A DNA stretch of 64,000 bases. Source: M3007 sp031373665. Lineage in GTDB: Bacteria > Bacteroidota > Bacteroidia > Chitinophagales > Saprospiraceae. The DNA is taken from NCBI GenBank assembly GCA_031373665.1, contig JANMMZ010000083.1:1-64000 (forward strand), written 5' to 3'. The stretch's first letter is position 1, and each line of letters starts with the position of its first letter. Shown here piece after piece: positions 43,133-49,363 of this stretch. The translations under genes were made by a program, and so were the position numbers. The notes beneath the pieces were generated by a model that made no database searches, was not told the DNA's origin, and saw only the letters and a list, made by a program, of their open reading frames with translations.

Positions 43133-45661
43133 TTATTTGCCCAAAGACACCATATTAGCCAACAAGCGATACGCTCCCGAAACGCCAAAAGGCATCTCTC
43201 GAAAGAACGAAATACCAGTATAGACAAAATGTCCTTTTCCGTATTTTGCGGTCAAAACCGCACCATTGGCGGCCTTCTCACCGGGATCATTACAAGAGAT
43301 TGGGGCTTCAAAATCGGCAGCCCATTCACTAGGGAAATATAACCCCCGCTCTTGAACCCATCCTTCAAAATCCTTTGCAGTTATCTTATTAGGCTTGTTC
43401 AGCACAGGATGATCTGGCAACAGCAGCCGAACTTCCGAATTTTCATCGGTTACGCGGGTACGCGAGAGTTTCATATCGTAAGGAGCCAGTTTTTCCACAA
43501 ATAAATCAAAATTATTATTGTATTGGGTCACTAGGGTTCCTCCTTCCTGCACATAGGCCATGAGTTTTTCATGGTAAAACTTTAGGTTTTCCTTGGTATT
43601 ATAGGCACGGATACCCAAAACTATCGCGTCAAATGTTTTCAGTTTGGCCAATTCCATATCTTTGTCTTCCAAGAGGGTCACCGTGCAACCCATTTGGCGT
43701 AGTGCGGCAGGTACTTCATCGCCGGCCCCCATAAAGTAGCCTATGTTTTTGGCACTTACTTTTAGGTCTGACTTCACGATATTCACCTGATTAGGCATTA
43801 AAACACTCTGTTGCGGTATATGGTCGTATTTGATCGGAATCAAGCGATAATTATAGGTTTTTCCATCTACTTCCACGTATGCATTGAGGGTTGTCTCTCC
43901 ATAAGCCTTGGTTTCTACTGAAAAATTAAAGACTTGTTCCTGTCCTTTTTTAGTGATGCTAAAAGGCTGTGTGCCGCCCGTGGTGAACCAAGCAGGGTTA
44001 GAAGCGATGACCTTTACCACACCAGTCAAGTTGTCGCGACCAGCCTTCACCCGTACGCTCAGGGCTTGCTTAGGGGCATTAAATACATAGGCACTTTGTG
44101 TAAACTCTACAAAAGCAGGTGGAAGCACTTCAAATGGCTTCCATATTTCACCAATAGCAGGCTCTTCTATTTTATAGGCCACATCCGTATAATATTCAAT
44201 TGGTATCCCATTGATGATAAAACCCCACCGAACTTTGGCATAACGCGGTGTTTCTGGCATATCCACCCTAGTTTGATTATCCACTTTATACATACCCAAG
44301 GTAGAAGGCTCCATCAACCAGAAAGGGGCAGTTATCGTTGCCTCTTTGGGCAAGTTAATGCTTTTTTCCAAAATAAAAGCCTTGGTAGGCAACATAGTAT
44401 AAGAAGTAATGGTGTCAAAAATACTTGGGCGAACGGTGATACTGCCCAATTCAACCACACAAATACCTGGCGCGCTCCTTTGGATGGCTTCTAATCGCAA
44501 CTTAACTGATTCCCCCGGAGTGGCACTTGGTTCGGCCGCCGTGGCTTCTAGGTATAAACCCAAGCACCCACGGATCACTTCTTTGATTTCAGCCATTTTA
44601 ATGGTCTTCCAATATCCTTCGGGCAATGCCTTCATCAATTGCATGGCACTCAAGAGATCGGGAATAGAGCCGGATGGATTACCTATACTGAATTCCTTTT
44701 CCACTTTTGCCAATATTTGGCCTATAGTGGCTCCGCCTTCCACACGAGTCCAAGTAGTGTTGATACCATCAAATATATCTTGCGATGGAGGGCGTTCCCC
44801 TTTGATGAAATCAAACCAATCGCGGCTTTCACCACGGCTGCTCATAGCACCAAAGCCTTGGCATCGGTGCATGGATCGGGCTTCGGCAGCCACTTCGTTG
44901 TTGCTTTTGCCTTTCAATGGCAAATAAACACCCAAATCCAAGGTAAATAGACCGCTTTTATCCATTTTATCAAAGGCTTCGCGGCCTCCGAAGAAAAACC
45001 AAGAAGTATTGAAAAACTGACGGCGCGGCTGCCAAATGGAGGTCAATGACAACTGTTCAGGATACACATCAGCCTTTCCGGCCAAGTCAAAGGCTTCTAC
45101 CGAAAGCATGGCTGATGCCGTATGGTGGCCGTGGGTATCGTATTTTTTATCGTGGTAAAAACGATTGACAATCACATCGGGTTGGGTCTCTCTAATAGTC
45201 CAAACCACATCGGAAAGTACCTTATCTTTATCCCAAATACGGAGGGTTTCTTCTGGGCTCTTTGAAAATCCAAAGTCGTTGGCGCGGCTGAACCGCTGCT
45301 TTCCACCATCTACTGAACGGGCCATGAGCAGTTCTTCAGACCGCAATACGCCCAACAATTCCCGCAATTCAGGGCCAATTAGGTTTTGGCCACCGTCTCC
45401 ACGGGTCAATGAAAGGTAATTGATTTGGTAAAGTTTTTCATTGGCGCAATAACTAATAAACCGCTGATTTTCATCATCAGGATGAGCGGCAACATAGAGT
45501 ACCGAACCCAAAACGTTGAGTTTGCGCACCGATTGATACAGTTCAGAGGCTGATGGTTTGATAGGTTTTTGAGCGGTAGCCAAATTTGGAAATAGGTATA
45601 AGCATAACCCGAAGCAAAATAATAGCCACGAAAATGGCGTAAAAAGGCGATATGTATTCAC
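43133..45661 (-). CDS. PIG-L/LmbE-family deacetylase with C-terminal GATase-like domain
   Basis: An 842-residue exported protein (signal peptide about 1-30, ending ATAQ). The N-terminal domain (about 45-300) is PIG-L/LmbE with the zinc motif AHPDDE and HGHH; these enzymes remove N-acetyl groups from GlcNAc-type sugars. A middle beta-sandwich region (about 330-600) and a C-terminal class I amidotransferase-like flavodoxin fold (about 630-842, FDAIVLGIRAYNT, then GKGHFVYTGISFFREM) follow. The long version with this tail is common in Bacteroidota. The start is GTG at 45661 because no ATG occurs before the signal cleavage site. Confidence 0.87.
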   Translation of the reverse strand: MNTYRLFTPFSWLLFCFGLCLYLFPNLATAQKPIKPSASELYQSVRKLNVLGSVLYVAAHPDDENQRFISYCANEKLYQINYLSLTRGDGGQNLIGPELRELLGVLRSEELLMARSVDGGKQRFSRANDFGFSKSPEETLRIWDKDKVLSDVVWTIRETQPDVIVNRFYHDKKYDTHGHHTASAMLSVEAFDLAGKADVYPEQLSLTSIWQPRRQFFNTSWFFFGGREAFDKMDKSGLFTLDLGVYLPLKGKSNNEVAAEARSMHRCQGFGAMSSRGESRDWFDFIKGERPPSQDIFDGINTTWTRVEGGATIGQILAKVEKEFSIGNPSGSIPDLLSAMQLMKALPEGYWKTIKMAEIKEVIRGCLGLYLEATAAEPSATPGESVKLRLEAIQRSAPGICVVELGSITVRPSIFDTITSYTMLPTKAFILEKSINLPKEATITAPFWLMEPSTLGMYKVDNQTRVDMPETPRYAKVRWGFIINGIPIEYYTDVAYKIEEPAIGEIWKPFEVLPPAFVEFTQSAYVFNAPKQALSVRVKAGRDNLTGVVKVIASNPAWFTTGGTQPFSITKKGQEQVFNFSVETKAYGETTLNAYVEVDGKTYNYRLIPIKYDHIPQQSVLMPNQVNIVKSDLKVSAKNIGYFMGAGDEVPAALRQMGCTVTLLEDKDMELAKLKTFDAIVLGIRAYNTKENLKFYHEKLMAYVQEGGTLVTQYNNNFDLFVEKLAPYDMKLSRTRVTDENSEVRLLLPDHPVLNKPNKITAKDFEGWVQERGLYFPSEWAADFEAPISCNDPGEKAANGAVLTAKYGKGHFVYTGISFFREMPFGVSGAYRLLANMVSLGK

Positions 45662-45783
45662 TAAATTTATTTATTTAATTAAAAAAACGTCGCAAGATAC
45701 CAGCATTTTCAAACTTCGTGATGGTTTGTGTTCTGGGTACAACCTAACAAAAAGTTAATCCTACTGTTTGGTCTAGACACCAC

Positions 45784-45791
45784 TATATTTG
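45784..45791 (+). promoter_or_regulatory. -7 promoter element of the nucleoside hydrolase gene
   Basis: TATATTTG matches TAnnTTTG, 21 bases before the ATG at 45813. A TTTG lies only 13 bases upstream, too close for a normal -33 element. Confidence 0.45.
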
Positions 45792-45812
45792 CAGTTCGGA
45801 AAAAACATTGAT

Positions 45813-46760
45813 ATGACACAAACAAAATTACCAGTCATCATTGACTGCGATCCAGGCCACGACGATGCCATCATGCTCATGCTTGCAGTGGGTAGTGGGC
45901 GTTTTGATATCAGAGCCGTGACTTGCTCGGCAGGAAATCAAACCCAAGATAAAACCCTTCGCAACACCTTAAATGTATTGTCGCTCATTGGGGCAGACCT
46001 TAAAGTATTCAGGGGTTGCGACAAACCTCTGTTCCGAAACCTCATCATAGCCGATTATGTGCATGGAGAAACAGGACTGGACGGGCCAGAATTTCCAAAA
46101 CAGCCCAATCTATCGGCTCAATCTATTTCTGCTGTGGAAGGGATGGCTCAGATATTGGCTGAAAGCGATGATAAAATTACCATCGTGCCAACTGGGCCTT
46201 TAACCAATATTGCGACTTTTTTGTTAGCATACCCACATTTGAAACATAAAATTAAGCGTATTTCACTGATGGGCGGCGGTATTTTCCGAGGAAATATCAC
46301 CCCTGTGGCCGAATTCAATATTTTTGTAGATCCAGAAGCCGCCGAAATTGTGTTTGGATCAGGTGTACCTATTACGATGTGCGGATTGGATGTTACACAC
46401 AAAGCCTTGGTGTACCAAGAAGATATTGACCGATTTAGAGCCATTGGAAATAAAACAGGTCTGGCTGCTGCGCAATTGATGGACTTTTTCTCCATATATT
46501 ATAGGCGTGAACGCCCTGAGTTGAATGGTGGAGCAGCATTGCACGATCCCTGCGCATTAGCATGGCTCATTGTACCGGAATTATTTGAGTCCAAACCTTG
46601 CTATGTTACAGTAGAAACTCAAGGAAAATACACCTCTGGCGCTACGGTTGCTGATTTTTATAATGCCTTGAAAAAACCACCCAATGCGGAAGTGGTATAT
46701 GATATAGACCGGCCAAAGTATATTGACTTGCTTTATGATGCTATTAAGGTGTTGCCATAA
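45813..46760 (+). CDS. Inosine/uridine-preferring nucleoside hydrolase
   Basis: A 315-residue enzyme starting at ATG 45813 (MTQTKLPVIIDCDPGHDD); a longer in-frame start upstream would fall within the promoter region. The calcium-binding motif is DCDPGHDD (Asp11, 13, 17, 18), and the conserved PTGPLTNIA, MGGGIFRGN, EFNIFVDPEAA and HDPCA segments are present. It cleaves nucleosides to ribose and base for salvage in the cytosol. Purine versus pyrimidine preference (RihA, RihB or RihC type) cannot be decided from sequence. A terminator follows at 46796. Confidence 0.93.
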   Translation: MTQTKLPVIIDCDPGHDDAIMLMLAVGSGRFDIRAVTCSAGNQTQDKTLRNTLNVLSLIGADLKVFRGCDKPLFRNLIIADYVHGETGLDGPEFPKQPNLSAQSISAVEGMAQILAESDDKITIVPTGPLTNIATFLLAYPHLKHKIKRISLMGGGIFRGNITPVAEFNIFVDPEAAEIVFGSGVPITMCGLDVTHKALVYQEDIDRFRAIGNKTGLAAAQLMDFFSIYYRRERPELNGGAALHDPCALAWLIVPELFESKPCYVTVETQGKYTSGATVADFYNALKKPPNAEVVYDIDRPKYIDLLYDAIKVLP

Positions 46761-46795
46761 AAAGAATTTCACAAAAGATATTGCTCAATTATTAG

Positions 46796-46835
46796 AAAAA
46801 GGTGCGGCATTCTATCACGAATGCTGCACCTTTTT
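46796..46835. terminator. Terminator after nucleoside hydrolase gene
   Basis: AAAAAGGTGC-G-GCATTC and GAATGC-T-GCACCTTTTT form a long stem with one mismatched pair and a 6-nt loop, flanked by A5 and T5. Confidence 0.9.
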
Positions 46836-46844
46836 GTATTTAGT

Positions 46845-46926
46845 GGAAGTGTTCAAAAAAACTGTGTTTGTCTCTGCTTCAACACCGCCCGTACCTTTGC
46901 TTCATCAAACAGAAACAAAGTGAAAA
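46845..46926 (+). repeat. Direct repeat copy 1 with embedded promoter
   Basis: Starts GGAAGTGTTCAAAAAAACTG and is nearly identical to 47002-47085. It contains TTTG (46867-46870), 21 bases, then TACCTTTG (46892-46899), a textbook Bacteroidota promoter reading right. There is no ORF downstream of this promoter, so its transcript would be non-coding. Confidence 0.8.
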
Positions 46927-47001
46927 ACGAAAACCATTAGAAAAGGAAAACAACTAAAACCAAGATGTCCAAGTGAGAAAACTGATGAGCAAAAGGTAAT
47001 G

Positions 47002-47085
47002 GGAAGTGTTCAAAAAAACTGTGTTTGTTTGTTCTTCAACACCGCCCGTACCTTTGCTCCATCAAACAGAAACAAAGTGAAAAAA
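47002..47085 (+). repeat. Direct repeat copy 2 with embedded promoter
   Basis: The second copy has a few mismatches, most of them in the promoter spacer and at the 3' end. TTTG (47024-47027), a 21-base spacer and TACCTTTG (47049-47056) are exactly preserved, although bases inside the spacer differ. Both promoters point into the 49-bp array. Retention of the spacing while spacer sequence diverges argues for function. Confidence 0.8.
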
Positions 47086-47221
47086 TAAGTTTTGAAAAAC
47101 GAATTGAAAACGGTAACCTTTTTCCAAATGACTACATAAACCCATTAGATAGTTGAAACATAACCTTTTGAGACCGAGTGAGAATGCGGCAAGACTGAAT
47201 GAAACAGCCCTACTGAATTGA

Positions 47222-47515
47222 ATGAAACACCCAAATGATGTGAGTGAGAACGAAAACACCAATCCAAATTGAGAACACCCAAATGATGTAAGTGAGAACG
47301 AAAACGCCAAATCCAAATTGAGAACACCCAAATGATGTAAGTGAGAACGAAAACACCAAATCCAAATCGAGAACACCCAAATGATGTGAGTGAGAACGAA
47401 AACACCAAATCCAAATTGAGAACGCCCGAATAATGTAAGTGAGAACGAAAACACCAAATCCAAATTGAGAACGCCCGAATGATGTAAGTGAGAACGAAAA
47501 CACCAAATCCAAATT
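47222..47515. repeat. Six-copy 49-bp tandem repeat array
   Basis: Units start at about 47223, 47271, 47320, 47369, 47418 and 47467, the last five exactly 49 bp. The consensus begins GAGAACACCCAAATGATGTA and ends AACACCAAATCCAAATT. Units differ at one to four positions, and a degenerate partial unit precedes and follows. There are no unique spacers, so this is not a CRISPR array. The plus strand has stop codons in each unit (TAA, TGA). The minus strand has none, so all three minus frames stay open through the array; because 49 is not a multiple of 3, each frame cycles through three readings. Confidence 0.9.
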
Positions 47516-47521
47516 GAGAAC

Positions 47522-47607
47522 ACACAGTTCCAAAAAGCCGCTCAACGCCTATCGCGTACTTAGCAAATAAACCCTGAGAGGTTAGCGATAGCGTTGACGG
47601 ACTGTGC
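47522..47607. repeat. Foldable element A (conserved ends, divergent interior)
   Basis: The outer arms CACAGTTCC (47523-47531) and GGACTGTG (47599-47606) and the inner arms (47542-47555 with 47585-47597, TCAACG paired to CGTTGA and CTATCGC to GCGATAG) can form a long imperfect hairpin with one unpaired C in the left inner arm. Its ends match element B while the loop differs. It directly abuts the 49-bp array. Confidence 0.7.
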
Positions 47608-47650
47608 TGAAAAACAAGTGAAACACTTCAAAAAGATCAAATTTAATTGT

Positions 47651-47740
47651 ACACAGTTCCCAAAACCGTTCAACGACCGTTGCCACCAGTGAACCAAGGC
47701 TTTAGACAAAGAAGAGCAGTGGCGTTGACCGGGTCTGTGT
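47651..47740. repeat. Foldable element B, related to element A
   Basis: It starts ACACAGTTCCCAAAACCG and ends with CGTTGACCGGGTCTGTGT. Pairs: ACACAG with CTGTGT, CCC with GGG, TCAACG with CGTTGA, GCCAC with GTGGC. The termini and the TCAACG/CGTTGA core match element A. The interior is different but still pairs, so the fold and not the sequence is conserved. This resembles attC-type recombination sites or REP-like elements; neither is proven. Confidence 0.65.
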
Positions 47741-47799
47741 TTTCAGCGTGCAGAAGCGGCGGCTAAGACCAACAAGCAAAACCTAAAACAATCTGACGA

Positions 47800-47816
47800 G
47801 GGGGCTGAATACCCCC
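47800..47816. other. GGGGG/CCCCC hairpin downstream of element B
   Basis: A 5-bp G-C stem with a 7-nt loop (CTGAATA). It is followed by TTATCC, not a U-tract, so its role as a terminator is doubtful. It may mark the 3' end of the non-coding region. Confidence 0.35.
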
Positions 47817-47901
47817 TTATCCTACATTAAAGTCCAAATACCACCCGTTTGAACCCAATGGAATAGACTCATCATCAATACATTAAGATAAAGTTAAACC
47901 A

Positions 47902-48381
47902 TTGGATTTCGAGAACCCCAGAAGACCATTTGAAAATATACACAACTATCTATCACAACACCTCAAAAAATGCGCCTCATCAATTATGGAACCTGTAATC
48001 ATCGAAGTCAGTTGTAATCTCAACGAAGAAAACCCTCTATGGAATGAAATAGATACCATCTCTTTGGAGGTAGGTTATCCCGGTCGTAATGGACGAACCC
48101 TCTGGAAACAGATCGGTTGGTTGCGCGATCAGGTCGTACCATTTGGGAAAACATTTGCTCATGCCCTTTGGAATCAACGAAAAAATGAACACACCATGGT
48201 GTTTGACTTTCTACCAGTCATTGAGCCTAAAAAACAAGAAGCCGAACGAGCATACTTCATTAAGAAGTGCATCACTACCCCTGATGGCCGTACGCGCACA
48301 TCAAAATCCAAACTCGTCAGGGGTGATTTCTCAGACGATTATTTCTCCCTAAAAGCCGATTACCCCAAGGTAAATAAGTAA
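47902..48381 (+). CDS. Orphan hypothetical protein next to the repeat locus
   Basis: A 159-residue frame beginning with TTG at 47902; the first ATG is at 47986 (MEPVIIEVSC), which would give 131 residues. An N-terminal helix (ENIHNYLSQHLKKC) is plausible protein, so the longer start is kept with low certainty. Later parts include a PGRNGRTLWKQIGWLR segment and a basic C-terminus (TPDGRTRTSKSKLVRGDF). No signal peptide or membrane helix is seen. I recognise no family. A strong terminator lies 29 bases after the stop, supporting a real gene. Confidence 0.6.
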   Translation: MDFENPRRPFENIHNYLSQHLKKCASSIMEPVIIEVSCNLNEENPLWNEIDTISLEVGYPGRNGRTLWKQIGWLRDQVVPFGKTFAHALWNQRKNEHTMVFDFLPVIEPKKQEAERAYFIKKCITTPDGRTRTSKSKLVRGDFSDDYFSLKADYPKVNK

Positions 48382-48410
48382 TTCACTGTAAGCCTAACCA
48401 GTATTTTTTT

Positions 48411-48444
48411 AAAGCCACCTCGTCATCAGACAGGGTGGCTTTTT
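48411..48444 (+). terminator. Rho-independent terminator after orphan gene
   Basis: AAAGCCACC and GGTGGCTTT form a 9-bp stem followed by TTTTGCTTTTT. Confidence 0.85.
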
Positions 48445-48587
48445 GCTTTTTGGCCGAACGAATAAAAAAATAAACACATATACATACCGCAAAACCATTT
48501 TTTTCAACCGTATTCTAAATTGTGGTTTCTATTTCGAATCTAATAACCTTATCTTGCAGGAGTTTTCTCATAGTATGTTTTGATTTT

Positions 48588-48617
48588 CCTACTGCTGTAC
48601 AGTAGTAGGATTTTTTT
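48588..48617 (+). terminator. Strong terminator with no obvious upstream gene
   Basis: CCTACTGCTG, a 2-nt TA loop and CAGTAGTAGG are followed by ATTTTTTT. The previous gene already has its own terminator, so this one may end a short non-coding transcript from about 48500-48588. No clear promoter was identified for it. Confidence 0.7.
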
Positions 48618-48668
48618 CTTTTAAATCTTTTTTTTGGGGCTCCCGCCATCATATTTATTCGGTTATTG

Positions 48669-48731
48669 GCACTTGGAGTCACTTTACAAATCATTCTTTT
48701 CAGAATAATTAGATAAAGTGGCTCCCAGTGC
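48669..48731. other. 18-bp-stem imperfect palindrome
   Basis: The left arm (48669-48686, GCACTTGGAGTCACTTTA) and the right arm (48714-48731) pair over 18 positions, with only two G-U type differences. An internal ATTCT-TTTC-AGAAT hairpin lies in the loop. It is 80 bases upstream of the rhodanese start and ahead of its promoter, so it is not part of that leader. It could be a mobile-element hairpin or an RNA. Confidence 0.6.
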
Positions 48732-48798
48732 GGGCTGCTCAAAACCTTTTCATTGTTTCATTTTTTTGATTTTGACCGTCGTTTCACACGAAACGCTG

Positions 48799-48806
48799 TA
48801 TCTTTG
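48799..48806 (+). promoter_or_regulatory. -7 promoter element of the rhodanese gene
   Basis: TATCTTTG is an exact consensus match ending only 4 bases before the ATG at 48811. With the usual start point 4-6 bases past this element, the mRNA would begin at or next to the ATG and be essentially leaderless. Confidence 0.5.
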
Positions 48807-48810
48807 TATC

Positions 48811-49332
48811 ATGTTACAAAATGCATTATCTATCCATGTCAGGCTATACCTCATTCTTTTTTGGCTATTGATGAGTGTTTGTTTTTTATTTGGACAAGTA
48901 AAAAGCAGTGCTTACCGAGCCATGCTTAAAACCATGCTTAGCCACAGTGTCCAAGAAGTGGGGATTGCTGCCGCAGCTACAGATAGTTCAGTCGTATTTT
49001 TGGATGCCCGCGAACCCAATGAATATGGGGTAAGCCATCTCAAAAATGCGCTCCATATTGGCTATGACCATTTTGAATTATCGAGTGTACAGCACCTCGA
49101 CAAGCAAGCACCCATCATTGTGTATTGCTCCATCGGTTATAGAAGTGAAAAAATAGCGCAAAAACTCAAGCAAAGTGGATTCACCAACGTTTCAAACCTC
49201 TATGGCGGTATTTTTGAATGGGTTAACCAAAACCATCCCGTTTATGACGGCGTAGGTAAAACTACTAAAATACATGCCTATAGTCGTAGTTGGGGAATCT
49301 GGCTCAAAAAAGGAGTAAAGGTGTATGATTGA
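48811..49332 (+). CDS. Membrane-anchored or exported rhodanese-like protein
   Basis: 173 residues from ATG 48811: a hydrophobic N-terminal segment (about 10-29, LYLILFWLLMSVCFLFG) serves as signal or anchor, then a single rhodanese domain (about 60-150) containing VFLDAREPNEYGVSHLKNA and the active-site loop VYCSIGYRSE with the catalytic cysteine. Single-domain rhodaneses move sulfane sulfur or take part in thiol chemistry. The start rests on the promoter position; an ATG further in would remove half of the hydrophobic segment. It lies 31 bp before the PaaZ-type gene, which has its own -7 element. Confidence 0.85.
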   Translation: MLQNALSIHVRLYLILFWLLMSVCFLFGQVKSSAYRAMLKTMLSHSVQEVGIAAAATDSSVVFLDAREPNEYGVSHLKNALHIGYDHFELSSVQHLDKQAPIIVYCSIGYRSEKIAQKLKQSGFTNVSNLYGGIFEWVNQNHPVYDGVGKTTKIHAYSRSWGIWLKKGVKVYD

Positions 49333-49337
49333 GTTTG

Positions 49338-49345
49338 TACTTTTG
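49338..49345 (+). promoter_or_regulatory. -7 promoter element of the PaaZ-type gene
   Basis: TACTTTTG matches the consensus and lies 18 bases before the ATG at 49364. No good -33 element is visible. Confidence 0.45.
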
Positions 49346-49363
49346 CGAAAATAATTAAAAATC

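Noticed and set aside
43934..44494. 186-codon plus-strand frame inside the PIG-L gene
   Set aside because: Antisense shadow; the minus-strand gene has clear catalytic motifs.
47222..47515. CRISPR array
   Set aside because: Units are contiguous 49-bp repeats without unique spacers, and no cas gene lies nearby.
47062..47545. Three overlapping long minus-strand frames over the 49-bp array as real proteins
   Set aside because: They arise because the repeat unit has no stop on that strand in any frame. They have no promoter, no family similarity, and three frames cannot all be coding. Kept only as an observation.
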